Positions 36,297-44,480 of a stretch of DNA of 64,000 nt are shown here, piece after piece. The stretch is from assembly GCF_000688255.1 (NCBI RefSeq), contig NZ_JHYS01000001.1, forward strand, positions 372,001-436,000, given 5' to 3'. The position numbers and the translations under genes are program-made. The notes under the pieces are model-generated. The model did no database searches. It worked only from the letters and a program-made list of their open reading frames with translations, and was not told the origin of the DNA. The DNA comes from Simplicispira psychrophila DSM 11588. Lineage in GTDB: Bacteria; Pseudomonadota; Gammaproteobacteria; Burkholderiales; Burkholderiaceae_C. Positions within the stretch are counted from its first letter, which is position 1; each line of letters starts with the position of its first letter.

Positions 36297-37418
36297 ATGT
36301 CTGAGCTGTACATCGGCCTGATGTCGGGCACTTCGCTCGACGGTGTGGACGGCGTTTTGGTTGATTTTTCAGACTCAAAATGCCTTGTAAGGCAGCACTG
36401 GTCAGCACCACTAGCTACCGAATTAAGAGCGGAGCTGCTGGCCTTGAATACCGCTGGTGCCGATGAGTTGCACCGCGCCGCGCTCGCTGCCAATGCCCTG
36501 GTGCGCACCTATGCCGACACCGTACAGGCGCTGCTGGCAGACAGCGGCGTGGTCGCCAGCGCCGTGCGCGCCATCGGTGCCCACGGCCAGACGGTGCGCC
36601 ACCGCCCGCAGGCCTTTGATGGCACCGGCTACACCCTGCAGCTGAACAACCCGGCGCTGCTGGCAGAACTGACTGGCATCACCGTGGTGGCCGATTTTCG
36701 CAGCCGCGACGTCGCCGCAGGCGGGCAGGGCGCGCCGCTGGTGCCCGCCTTTCACCAACATGTCTTTGCCCAGCCGCAGGCCACGATGCTGGTGCTGAAT
36801 ATCGGCGGTATTTCCAACCTGAGCGTGCTAGGCGCTAAAGACGATGCTCAGGGCCAAGTGCTGGGCTTTGACTGCGGGCCGGGCAACGCGCTGATGGACT
36901 ACTGGTGCCAGCGCCACACCGGCCAACCATTTGACCGGGACGGCGCCTGGGCGGCCACTGGCACGCTGTTGCCGGCCTTGCTGGCGCAGTGCCTGGCCGA
37001 ACCTTATTTGCACCAGCCACCGCCCAAGAGCACCGGCCGCGACTTGTTCAATCCGCACTGGCTGCACGCGCAACTCGATACGCACGGCAATGCGGCGCCG
37101 CAAGACATACAGGCCACATTGACCGAATTGACCGCTAGCGCTTGTGCCAGCAGCGTAAGCAGCTATGGAAAAAAGAGTAAAAATCTAGCCGTCTGCGGCG
37201 GTGGCGCCTTCAATCAGCATTTGATGCACCGCCTGCAAGCCTTGCTGCCCACAGTGGCAGTACAACCGTCTGATGCCTATGGCCTACCCGCGCAACAGGT
37301 CGAGGCGGCGGCCTTTGCCTGGCTGGCACGGCAAACGCTGTGTGGCGCCCCCGGCAACTTGCAAAGCGTCACGGGCGCCCAAGGTGCCCGTGTGTTGGGG
37401 GCGATCTACCCCGCGTGA
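36297..37418 (+). CDS. anmK: Anhydro-N-acetylmuramic acid kinase
   Basis: AnmK phosphorylates and opens 1,6-anhydro-MurNAc from cell-wall recycling to MurNAc-6-phosphate. The 373-residue protein shows YIGLMSGTSLDGVDGVLVDF, GAHGQTVRHRP, VADFRSRDVAAGGQGAPLVPAFH, LNIGGISNLSV and VCGGGAFN, the ASKHA-fold signatures. Two copies of the 50-bp dispersed element lie within it, after the N-terminal motif (residues 27-43) and near residue 280, where protein sequence (SKCLVRQHWSAPLATEL; TASACASSVSSYGKK) departs from the usual family pattern. The position behind an M23 endopeptidase fits a shared muropeptide theme. Confidence 0.94.
   Translation: MSELYIGLMSGTSLDGVDGVLVDFSDSKCLVRQHWSAPLATELRAELLALNTAGADELHRAALAANALVRTYADTVQALLADSGVVASAVRAIGAHGQTVRHRPQAFDGTGYTLQLNNPALLAELTGITVVADFRSRDVAAGGQGAPLVPAFHQHVFAQPQATMLVLNIGGISNLSVLGAKDDAQGQVLGFDCGPGNALMDYWCQRHTGQPFDRDGAWAATGTLLPALLAQCLAEPYLHQPPPKSTGRDLFNPHWLHAQLDTHGNAAPQDIQATLTELTASACASSVSSYGKKSKNLAVCGGGAFNQHLMHRLQALLPTVAVQPSDAYGLPAQQVEAAAFAWLARQTLCGAPGNLQSVTGAQGARVLGAIYPA
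36375..36424 (-). repeat. 50-bp dispersed palindromic element, first copy in anmK
   Basis: Read on the minus strand it is AATTCGGTAGCTAGTGGTGC, TGACCAGTGCTGCCTTACAA, GGCATTTTGA, starting and ending like the cca copy but with a divergent centre. It is inserted in the opposite direction to the gene, which keeps an open frame through it. Confidence 0.65.
37123..37172 (-). repeat. 50-bp dispersed palindromic element, second copy in anmK
   Basis: On the minus strand it reads TTTTCCATAGCTGCTTACGC, TGCTGGCACAAGCGCTAGCG, GTCAATTCGG. ATAGCTGCTTACGC and ACAAGCGCTAGCGG closely match the intergenic copies. It is oriented against anmK and remains translatable. Confidence 0.75.
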
Positions 37419-37431
37419 GTCAAGAAAACGG

Positions 37432-37794
37432 TCAGGAAAAGCTGGAGCCACAACCGCAGGTGGAGGTGGCGCCGGGGTTCTTGATGACGAATTGCGCGCC
37501 CTGCAGGTCTTCCTTGTAGTCAATCTCGGCACCGACGAGGTACTGAAAACTCATGGCATCGATCAGCAGCGACACGCCATTTTTGGTCATGACAGTGTCA
37601 TCGTCATTGGTGATTTCATCGAAAGTGAATCCGTACTGAAAGCCGGAGCAACCGCCGCCTTGCACGAACACGCGCAATTTCAGCTCAGGGTTGCCCTCCT
37701 CGGCGATCAAATCCGCCACCTTGGCCGCCGCGCTCTCGGTAAAGATGATCGGATCGGGCATTTGGGTGGGGATGTTTTCGGCAACTGCGCTCAT
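37432..37794 (-). CDS. erpA: Iron-sulfur cluster insertion protein ErpA
   Basis: ErpA is an A-type carrier that hands Fe-S clusters to target proteins. The 120-residue protein has [39 protein letters not shown] with the first cluster Cys, and the C-terminal CGCGSSF with the other two. [20 protein letters not shown] is also characteristic. It follows rplM-rpsI in the same direction, as in many Burkholderiales, but a strong terminator separates it from rpsI, so it probably has its own promoter between 37795 and 37925. Confidence 0.96.
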   Translation of the reverse strand: MSAVAENIPTQMPDPIIFTESAAAKVADLIAEEGNPELKLRVFVQGGGCSGFQYGFTFDEITNDDDTVMTKNGVSLLIDAMSFQYLVGAEIDYKEDLQGAQFVIKNPGATSTCGCGSSFS

Positions 37795-37924
37795 GGGGGC
37801 TTCTCCAATTCAGGGTTTTGGCTTGGATGCTACTGCAAAGCATCCAGAGAGCGGAACTGCTGCGCTCTTGACGCCAATTTGAGTGTGGGCTTTTGCGGCG
37901 CTTGTCCGTGTTCACACACAGGCA

Positions 37925-37963
37925 CAAAAAAGGCCGCAGCAAGCAAGCTTGCAGCGGCCTTTT
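37925..37963 (-). terminator. Rho-independent terminator of the rplM-rpsI operon
   Basis: AAAAGGCCGC and GCGGCCTTTT flank a loop region with further pairing (GCAAG/CTTGC). On the minus strand the stem is followed by a run of T. It begins about 20 bases after the rpsI stop codon. Confidence 0.85.
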
Positions 37964-37982
37964 GGCAAACAATACCGGCGGA

Positions 37983-38375
37983 TTAACGCTTGGAGAACTG
38001 CTTGGCGCGGCGAGCCGAGTGCAAGCCGACCTTTTTACGCTCCACTTCGCGGGCATCGCGCGTCACGAAGCCGGCTTGGCTCAGTGCGGGCTTGAGCGTC
38101 GCGTCGTAATCGATCAGGGCACGGGTGATACCGTGGCGGGCTGCACCCGCCTGGCCGGACTCACCACCGCCGTGCACGTTGATCATCACGTCGAAGGTTT
38201 CGGCGTGGTTGGTCAACATCAGCGGTTGCTTGGCGATCATGATCGAAGTACCGCGGCCAAAGTAAGACTCGATGTCCTTACCGTTGATCGTGATCTTGCC
38301 ACTGCCTTTTTTCAGAAACACGCGGGCGACGCTCGATTTGCGACGGCCGGTGCCGTTGTTCCATTCACCAATCAT
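37983..38375 (-). CDS. rpsI: 30S ribosomal protein S9
   Basis: S9 is a small-subunit protein whose C-terminal tail reaches the P-site tRNA. The 130-residue protein has [60 protein letters not shown] and ends [15 protein letters not shown], with the conserved terminal Lys-Arg. It starts 11 bases after rplM, with GGAGCC upstream, forming the standard rplM-rpsI operon. Confidence 0.98.
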   Translation of the reverse strand: MIGEWNNGTGRRKSSVARVFLKKGSGKITINGKDIESYFGRGTSIMIAKQPLMLTNHAETFDVMINVHGGGESGQAGAARHGITRALIDYDATLKPALSQAGFVTRDAREVERKKVGLHSARRAKQFSKR

Positions 38376-38386
38376 CTCAAGGCTCC

Positions 38387-38815
38387 TTAGAGTTCCAGCA
38401 CTTTAGGCTGTTGGGCAGTGTGGGGATGCTCTGCACCGCCGTACACCTTGAGCTTCTTGATCATGGCGTATCCCAGCGGGCCCTTGGGCAGCATGCCCTT
38501 GACAGCCTTTTCCAGCGCGCGGCCGGGGTGCTTGGATTGCATGTCACGGAAGCTGGTGGCCGTGATACCGCCGGGGTAACCCGAGTGGCGGTAGTAAATC
38601 TTGTCGGTCGACTTGGCGCCGGTGACTTTGAGTTGCGCAGCATTGATGATGACGATGAAGTCACCGGTATCAACGTGAGGCGTATAAATGGCTTTGTGTT
38701 TGCCGCGCAGACGGAGGGCAACTTCGCTGGCTACCCGTCCGAGCACCTTATCGGTGGCGTCAATCACAAACCACTCGTGTACGACCTCAGCGGGTTTGGC
38801 GCTGAAAGTTTTCAT
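38387..38815 (-). CDS. rplM: 50S ribosomal protein L13
   Basis: L13 is an early assembly protein of the large subunit. The 142-residue protein begins [41 protein letters not shown] and has [33 protein letters not shown] and [26 protein letters not shown]. These match the family along the whole length. The start ATG 38815 is fixed by homology; upstream in-frame codons continue to 38860 but lie in the 5' leader. Confidence 0.98.
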   Translation of the reverse strand: MKTFSAKPAEVVHEWFVIDATDKVLGRVASEVALRLRGKHKAIYTPHVDTGDFIVIINAAQLKVTGAKSTDKIYYRHSGYPGGITATSFRDMQSKHPGRALEKAVKGMLPKGPLGYAMIKKLKVYGGAEHPHTAQQPKVLEL

Positions 38816-38986
38816 GAGTTTTCTCTTTCGAGGGTTCGACCAGCCAGAAGGGGCTAGCATCCTTGGAGCTCTTTTCCACGGTCGGCGTTTCTCTTCAATG
38901 GAAACCTCTTAGGTGGTAATTGCACATCAACCTTTCGGGTGACACACACTTCGCCGCGGAGCCGCGCAAGCGCTGCGAAGCCTGCA

Positions 38987-38992
38987 ATTATA
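38987..38992 (-). promoter_or_regulatory. Putative -10 box of the rplM-rpsI operon
   Basis: On the minus strand the hexamer reads TATAAT, about 170 bases before rplM, in the 278-base spacer between rplM and the convergently placed kinase gene end. A TTGATCAA palindrome lies next to it at 39001-39008. No strong -35 is evident. Confidence 0.4.
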
Positions 38993-39093
38993 CAAAGACA
39001 TTGATCAATGTGCCTATGGTGAATAGCCCGGCAGGCCAGCGATGTCGGATCCATGCGACGCCACAGCCCTGTCACAGCGCGCCGCGTTACGCA

Positions 39094-41088
39094 TCAATTG
39101 CCCGAGACGCTATTAGCCTGTTTTTGCAAGCGGCTGCGGTGCTCGGCGCACAGGGCCAGGGCGGCATTGGCGGGTTTGGCGCATTCGCTGTAAACGCAGG
39201 CGCTGCGCGTGAAGAAATTGGTGTCGGCGCACAGCGCCTGGGCAGGCTCGGGAGGCGGCTTGGACGCTGGCACTGCAGGCGCCGGAGTGGGCACCGGCGC
39301 TGCTGAGGATGCGGGTAAGCCCTCTGACACAGCGCTGACCTTGGCGCTGCGCCGTTGTGGCGCTGCGGATGCGGCCTCCGGGTGTTTGGACGACACATCG
39401 ACAAACGCGGGCAGAGGTCCGGCAGGCACTGCGGGCGATGCACTTTCAGTCACCACCTCCTTCTGCGGCACCGGCTCCGGCGCGCGGGCCAATGTCGGTG
39501 CGGCAGGCGCAGGCTCTGGCTCCGCCATTTCAGTGATCATGGTGTCTTCAGCGGTCGATGCAGGGGTATGCCCCATCCAGCCATACCCAAGCGCGCCCAG
39601 AGACACCACTGCAGCCGCCAGCCAGGCGATGCGGCGCAGCGGTTTTTTGCGTGTTGGCTGCGGCGGCGCAGACGCCGCCGCCCACAAAGGCGCTGAGGCA
39701 GGCGGTGTGCTGCCGTGCTCCAGATCGTCGCGAAGAACAGAGTCGCCCGCATCCAGAAAAATAGCCTCATGGGAATCTTCGATTACCACAGGCCCCGCAG
39801 ACGCCAGCACAAAGTCCGTGTCATCTACTGGTGCGGGCGCACTGGCATGGGCGACGGGCAGCGGAAGCACGGGCGCCACCGCTGGCAAAGCATCTGGCCT
39901 GCTGGGGGCGGCCAGCACGGGCGCTACCGCCGACTCGGTCGCTGCGGCAGCATCCGACAGCACCTCCCCTGGCGCCGGCAGAGCAGGCGTACCGCCCTCC
40001 CGACTGCTGAAGCGGCCACTCAATTGCCCCAGCAGCGCATTGGTCAAATCTACCGTAGGGGCCGTCAGGCCCGGGCCGGCCTGATCGGTGGGCTCGACCC
40101 AGATATCGCCCAATTCGGCACGAAAATCAAAATGCTCCAGCGCCGCTGGCGGTGACACCATGTCCAGGGTGTACAAAAAAGCATCAATGCTCTGAGGGCG
40201 GTCTTCCGGACGCAGCGCCAGCGACTGCCCCACGGCAGCCACAAACGCTGGTGAATAAGCCTGGCCAAATTGGTCATGCACCGTCTTGGCAACGCGAGCA
40301 AACGGCACCATGCGATCGCGAATGGAGCGCAGTGTGGATGGCAGCGGCGTGTCGTTGCACAAACAGCCGTGCACTACGGCGGCAAGCGAATAGAGATCGC
40401 CCCACGGCCCTTGCGGCAGGTCAGCGTCACCATCGGCGTATTGCTCGATGGGCGCGTAGTTGACCTTCAGGACGGCGGTATGTTTGTGGTCGCGGTCATT
40501 GATGGCGTGGCGCGCTGCACCCAGATCGAGCAGCACTGGCGGGCCCATGTCCTGCAAAAAAATATTGTCCGGAGAAATATCGCGGTGCAGCGTCTGGCTC
40601 TCGTGCAGCATGCGCAGGGCGCCCAGCACCGACCACAGGACTTGGCGCAACCAAGCCTCGGGCGGTGGCGTGCGCATCTGCGCTCGTGCCTGCTTCAGGG
40701 TCATACCGTTGTACAGCGGCATGACCATATAGGCGGTGTTGTGCGCTTCCCAGAAGCGAAACACCTTAACCAGGGAAGGATGGTCAAACTGGGCCAGCAG
40801 GCGTGCTTCGCCGACAAATGATTTCAGACCCGATTGGAAGGCCGGCTGGTCGCTGAGAGTGCGCACTGAGACCGAAAGTCCTTCAGCGCGCCCCGCCAGG
40901 GCCAGCGGCAAATACTCTTTGATGGCCACAGCGCGGTGCAAGGAATGATCAAACGCCTTGTATACCACCCCAAACCCGCCCACCCCCAGGATCGACAGAA
41001 TCTCGAACTCGGCCAGACGCGTGCCAGGTGACAGTGCATCAGCATGGGGAGCCTCTTTCACGGCGGCAGAACAGGGGATGTCGATCAT
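39094..41088 (-). CDS. Membrane-anchored Ser/Thr protein kinase (PknB-like)
   Basis: The 664-residue protein has an N-terminal eukaryotic-type kinase domain: glycine loop GVGGFG (35-40), Lys57 in AIKEYL, catalytic HRDISPDN (Asp170, Asn175), and DLGAAR in place of DFG (Asp188). A long Ala/Pro-rich region follows, then one membrane helix (IAWLAAAVVSLGALGYGWMG, about 500-520) and a periplasmic Pro/Ala-rich part. That part ends in a Cys-containing module (CADTNFFTRSACVYSECAKPANAALALC). All catalytic residues are present. The start ATG 41088 was preferred because it gives a soluble N-terminus; a further 26 in-frame codons upstream are not kinase-like. A candidate Fur box lies upstream. Confidence 0.87.
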   Translation of the reverse strand: MIDIPCSAAVKEAPHADALSPGTRLAEFEILSILGVGGFGVVYKAFDHSLHRAVAIKEYLPLALAGRAEGLSVSVRTLSDQPAFQSGLKSFVGEARLLAQFDHPSLVKVFRFWEAHNTAYMVMPLYNGMTLKQARAQMRTPPPEAWLRQVLWSVLGALRMLHESQTLHRDISPDNIFLQDMGPPVLLDLGAARHAINDRDHKHTAVLKVNYAPIEQYADGDADLPQGPWGDLYSLAAVVHGCLCNDTPLPSTLRSIRDRMVPFARVAKTVHDQFGQAYSPAFVAAVGQSLALRPEDRPQSIDAFLYTLDMVSPPAALEHFDFRAELGDIWVEPTDQAGPGLTAPTVDLTNALLGQLSGRFSSREGGTPALPAPGEVLSDAAAATESAVAPVLAAPSRPDALPAVAPVLPLPVAHASAPAPVDDTDFVLASAGPVVIEDSHEAIFLDAGDSVLRDDLEHGSTPPASAPLWAAASAPPQPTRKKPLRRIAWLAAAVVSLGALGYGWMGHTPASTAEDTMITEMAEPEPAPAAPTLARAPEPVPQKEVVTESASPAVPAGPLPAFVDVSSKHPEAASAAPQRRSAKVSAVSEGLPASSAAPVPTPAPAVPASKPPPEPAQALCADTNFFTRSACVYSECAKPANAALALCAEHRSRLQKQANSVSGN

Positions 41089-41215
41089 GGAGAGAGCGGG
41101 CGGCACGGGGTAGAAGAAAAAAGGAACGGCCGCAACAAGGTGCCTATCGCAAATCGCTGCCATCATCCACGATGACTAAACAACGACAACGACAAAGCGC
41201 ATGAATTTGCAAAAA

Positions 41216-41230
41216 TGATGCTAATTATCA
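41216..41230. promoter_or_regulatory. Candidate Fur box between the kinase gene and rlmJ
   Basis: TGATGCTAATTATCA matches the 7-1-7 Fur core TGATAATNATTATCA at all but two positions (GC for AA). It lies 128 bases before the kinase start and 109 bases before rlmJ, in the divergent promoter region, so either gene could be iron-regulated. Confidence 0.4.
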
Positions 41231-41338
41231 TCGTAGGGAGGGTTGACTGAGCACAACGCCAGACACAAAACCAAGCCCATGTAGGACCAAGTCGAATGCC
41301 GTGCCATCTGCAGCGGCGGCGATGGTTACCATAGCGCC

Positions 41339-42241
41339 ATGTTCAGTTATCGCCACGCCTTTCACGCAGGCAACCACGCTGATGTGCTCAAGCACACCGT
41401 GTTGATTGCCACTTTGCAATACCTTTTAGAAAAGGACGCCGCCCTGACGGTGCTCGACACCCATGCAGGCGTCGGTTTATACCGGCTTGACGGCGATTAC
41501 GCGCGCACCAGCGGCGAAGCGGGCGACGGCATCCTGCGCCTGACGATGCGTGCCGCTGGCACGGTAGGCGCTGCACCGCTGGCGCCAGCCCTGCAAAACT
41601 ATATCGATATGGTGCGCTCCTTCAATCAGGGCGCCAGCATCAAGGTCTATCCCGGCTCGCCCTTCCTTATTCAGCGCCTGCTGCGTCCGCACGACAAACT
41701 CAAACTGTTTGAGCTGCACCCGGCCGACATGCACGCGTTGGTCGGCAACGTGGCCCAACTCGAAGCCGGCCGCCAAGTGGCGGTACTGTGTGAAGACGGT
41801 TTTGAAGGCACCAAGAAATTTCTGCCACCACCTGCCCGCAGGGCACTGATGCTGTGCGATCCCAGCTATGAAATGAAGAGCGATTACGGACGCGTGCTGG
41901 ACATGGTGGCCGACTCGATCAAGCGTTTTGCCACCGGCACCTATGCCGTCTGGTATCCGATCATCCCGCGCCCCGAAGCACACGACCTGCCGCGCCGCCT
42001 GAAAACCATGGCACAAAAAGCGGGCAAAAGCTGGCTGCACGCCACCCTGACGGTCAAGTCGAGCAAGATCACCGAGAGCGCCGAGGGCCAGATCAAGCGA
42101 CCCGGCCTGCCCGCTAGCGGCATGTTTCTGATCAATCCACCGCACACGCTCAAGGCCCAGCTGAAAGACGCCTTGGCACAAATGGTCGAATTGCTCGGCC
42201 AAGATAAGCACGCCACGCACACGCTGGAAAGCGGGAGCTAG
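41339..42241 (+). CDS. rlmJ: 23S rRNA (adenine-2030-N6)-methyltransferase RlmJ
   Basis: RlmJ methylates A2030 in 23S rRNA. The 300-residue protein starts MFSYRHAFHAGNHADVLKHTVL, the hallmark N-terminus, followed by VLDTHAGVGLYRLDG, the SAM-binding motif. PPPARRALMLCDPSYEMKSDYGRV carries the catalytic D-P-P-Y-like motif (DPSYE), and TGTYAVWYPIIPR follows. The gene ends next to the convergent rlpA-like gene. Beyond the usual length it has an ordinary hydrophilic C-terminus. Confidence 0.95.
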   Translation: MFSYRHAFHAGNHADVLKHTVLIATLQYLLEKDAALTVLDTHAGVGLYRLDGDYARTSGEAGDGILRLTMRAAGTVGAAPLAPALQNYIDMVRSFNQGASIKVYPGSPFLIQRLLRPHDKLKLFELHPADMHALVGNVAQLEAGRQVAVLCEDGFEGTKKFLPPPARRALMLCDPSYEMKSDYGRVLDMVADSIKRFATGTYAVWYPIIPRPEAHDLPRRLKTMAQKAGKSWLHATLTVKSSKITESAEGQIKRPGLPASGMFLINPPHTLKAQLKDALAQMVELLGQDKHATHTLESGS

Positions 42242-42252
42242 AAGAGGCCATC

Positions 42253-42708
42253 TCAGGCGGGGGGACAGGCTTGGCTGGCACGATCCCAGGACGTCAGTAC
42301 CACCGGCTTGGTGCCTCGCCCCAGCAGGCCCAGTGCTTTTGCTGCTGCGCGGCTGAGGTCAATGATGCGGCGGGAGCCGTGGGGTCCGCGGTCGTTGATG
42401 CGCACCACCACTACCTTGCCGGTGACGAGGCTGCGCACGCACACCTTCGTGCCAAACGGCAGCCGGGGGTGGGCAGCGGTCAAGGCGTGCATGTCAAAGG
42501 GCTCGCCGCTGGCCGTACGCCGCTGGTGCAACTGTGCGCCATACCAAGAAGCCAAACCGCGCTCCATGATTGGTCGGGGATGGGTCGGGACACCGAGCGC
42601 AGAAGTGGCGATAGGCGCCCTGCCTGGCCCCGGATTTTTGGCCCACGCCCCCGCAGCGCCCAGCAAAGCGACGCTGCACGCTGCGCCGGCGCAGCAACGC
42701 ACGCTCAT
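42253..42708 (-). CDS. RlpA-like double-psi beta-barrel septal/envelope protein
   Basis: The 151-residue product has a signal peptide (SVRCCAGAACSVALLGAAGAWA) and one RlpA-like domain: GLASWYGAQLHQRRTASGEPFDM, ALTAAHPRLPFGTKVCVRSL, and VVVVRINDRGPHGSRRIIDLSRAAAKALGLL. The Asp/His residues that form the lytic transglycosylase site of RlpA (in INDRGPH) are present. It lacks the SPOR domain of full-length RlpA. Two starts are possible; ATG 42708 gives a cleaner signal peptide than the upstream TTG 42735. Confidence 0.88.
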   Translation of the reverse strand: MSVRCCAGAACSVALLGAAGAWAKNPGPGRAPIATSALGVPTHPRPIMERGLASWYGAQLHQRRTASGEPFDMHALTAAHPRLPFGTKVCVRSLVTGKVVVVRINDRGPHGSRRIIDLSRAAAKALGLLGRGTKPVVLTSWDRASQACPPA

Positions 42709-42798
42709 CCACAGAATATCTTTAAGTAAAAACAATAGGTTATTTTTGAAGCCTTGGTGTGCTTCATCCTAACGCAGGCGCTCTGGCACCGATACGGC

Positions 42799-42825
42799 AA
42801 AAAAAATCCCGCACAAGGCGGGATT
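42799..42825 (-). terminator. Rho-independent terminator of ompW
   Basis: AATCCCGC and GCGGGATT form a perfect 8-bp stem with a five-base loop. On the minus strand a run of eight T follows. It lies about 54 bases after the ompW stop codon. Confidence 0.85.
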
Positions 42826-42878
42826 GTCAAATCCATCGTGGCACCTCAAGAAGGGCCAAAAAACTCAGTGCGCAATAC

Positions 42879-43493
42879 TTAGAAGCGCCAGCCCAGGCCG
42901 ACACCGATCAACACGGGATTGACCTTGAACTCGCCCGCCTTGGCACCAAACGACATCACATCGGTCTTGATCTGCACCTTTTTGACATCCAGGTTCAAGT
43001 ACAGGTTCTTGGCCAAGGGAATGTCCACACCAGCCTGCAATGCCCAACCAAAGCTATTTTTGTCGATCGAAGGGTTCAGCGCTGCAACAACAGCGGGATC
43101 AAAACGTACGCTGGAAAAACGCGTGTAGTTCAAGCCGGCGCCGACATAAGGCTTGAAGCCACCCAGCTCGGTGAAGTGGTATTGCGCTGTCAGCGTGGGC
43201 GGCAAGTGCTTGAGCGAACCGATAGCAGTGCCATTGGACGAAATGGTCTGCTTTTGTGGCACGGTCAGAATCAGCTCCACTGCGACGTTCTTGTTGAAAA
43301 AGTAGCTGATGTCCACTTCAGGCATCCACTTGTTGTTGATGCCCAGTCCCAGGCCAGTGGAGTCACCGTTAGAGCTGTTCAGGTGCACAGCACGTGCGCG
43401 GACCATCCAGGGGCCTTCGGTTGTTTGTTGGGCAAAAGCGCTAGCGCACAAAACGGAGCCCAGCAAAGCGGCAGCAATCGCATGTTTTTTCAT
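42879..43493 (-). CDS. ompW: OmpW family outer-membrane protein
   Basis: OmpW forms an eight-stranded outer-membrane barrel with a hydrophobic channel. The 204-residue protein has a signal peptide (KKHAIAAALLGSVLCASAFAQ) and family motifs: WMPEVDISYFFNKNVAVELILTVPQK, LPPTLTAQYHF, FKPYVGAGLNYTRF, and the C-terminal aromatic residue in GVGLGWRF required by the Bam machine. A perfect FNR box 69 bases upstream and a terminator downstream make a complete single-gene unit, in keeping with the known FNR control of ompW in enterobacteria. Confidence 0.95.
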   Translation of the reverse strand: MKKHAIAAALLGSVLCASAFAQQTTEGPWMVRARAVHLNSSNGDSTGLGLGINNKWMPEVDISYFFNKNVAVELILTVPQKQTISSNGTAIGSLKHLPPTLTAQYHFTELGGFKPYVGAGLNYTRFSSVRFDPAVVAALNPSIDKNSFGWALQAGVDIPLAKNLYLNLDVKKVQIKTDVMSFGAKAGEFKVNPVLIGVGLGWRF

Positions 43494-43561
43494 TTTTTCA
43501 TCCAAAGAAAACCGGGAACATTCCCCGATAACCATTGAACGATTAAGGCTTTCTAGACAAA

Positions 43562-43575
43562 TTGATATGTATCAA
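43562..43575. promoter_or_regulatory. FNR/DNR box upstream of ompW
   Basis: TTGATATGTATCAA is an exact match to the FNR consensus TTGAT-N4-ATCAA. Its centre is about 75 bases before the ompW ATG, which allows a class II position (-41.5) with a leader of about 34 bases. Confidence 0.8.
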
Positions 43576-43580
43576 AACGG

Positions 43581-44480
43581 TTAGGCGATTGGCACAAAAA
43601 CATCACTTGATGTAGGTGTATTTGTATTGCACACGCCCAGCCGGCGGCATAGCTCCAGCGTCGCTGCGCTCTGGTTCATGGAGTAGAAATGCAGCGCTGG
43701 TGCACCACCGCTGCGCAATTGCTCGCACAGCCGGGTGATGACGTCCAGCCCAAAGGCACGGATCGACGCCGTATCGTCGCCCAAAGACTGCAAGCGCAAG
43801 CGCAACCAGCGTGGAATTTCGGCTCCGCAGGCATCCGAAAAACGCATCAGCTGGGTAGCACCCAGAATTGGCATGATGCCCGGCACCACGGGCATGTCCA
43901 GCCCCAGGCGCTGCGTGTCATCGATGAAACGAAAGTACGCGTCGGCATTGAAAAAATACTGGGTGATGGCCGAATTGGCACCGGCGCGCACCTTGGCCGC
44001 AAAGGCCTGCAGATCAGCCTCGGGTGAGCGGGCCTGTGGATGCACTTCGGGATAAGCCGCCACTTCAATATAAAAATGGTCGCCGGTTTCGGTGCGGATG
44101 AACTCCACCAAGTCGCTGGCGTACTGGAACTCGCCGCCCAGGCCATAGCCGCTGGGCAAGTCACCGCGCAGCGCCACTAGGCGCGTCACGCCCATGGCTT
44201 GGAGCTGGGCCAGTTCCGCGCGCACCGAGGCGCGCGTAGCACCAATGCACGAGAAGTGGGCTGCAGCACTTTGGCCTTCGGCCAAAATCTCACCCACCAT
44301 GGCAAAAGTGCCCTCTTGTGTCGAGCCGCCCGCGCCATAGGTAACGGAGCAAAACTGCGGTTGCAAGGCATACAGTTGCTGGCGCACAGCGCGCAGCTTG
44401 ACCGCGCCTTCGGGCGTCTTGGTCGGAAAAAATTCGATGCTGATCGGGCAGGACCCACCAGCGCTGCCCACTGCGCTCAT
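43581..44480 (-). CDS. metF: 5,10-methylenetetrahydrofolate reductase
   Basis: MetF reduces methylenetetrahydrofolate to methyltetrahydrofolate for methionine synthesis. The 299-residue TIM-barrel protein has ISIEFFPTKTPEGAVKL, the family start motif with the catalytic Glu, FCSVTYGAGGST, VALRGDLPSGYG, EVAAYPEVHPQA, ITQYFFNADAYFRFIDD and VPGIMPIL. The start overlaps the tlyA stop (ATGA), placing it third in the riboswitch-controlled ahcY-tlyA-metF unit. Confidence 0.96.
   Translation of the reverse strand: MSAVGSAGGSCPISIEFFPTKTPEGAVKLRAVRQQLYALQPQFCSVTYGAGGSTQEGTFAMVGEILAEGQSAAAHFSCIGATRASVRAELAQLQAMGVTRLVALRGDLPSGYGLGGEFQYASDLVEFIRTETGDHFYIEVAAYPEVHPQARSPEADLQAFAAKVRAGANSAITQYFFNADAYFRFIDDTQRLGLDMPVVPGIMPILGATQLMRFSDACGAEIPRWLRLRLQSLGDDTASIRAFGLDVITRLCEQLRSGGAPALHFYSMNQSAATLELCRRLGVCNTNTPTSSDVFVPIA

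Noticed and set aside
39001-39008. TTGATCAA near the rplM promoter as an FNR site
   Set aside because: The two half-sites abut without the four-base spacer required by FNR.
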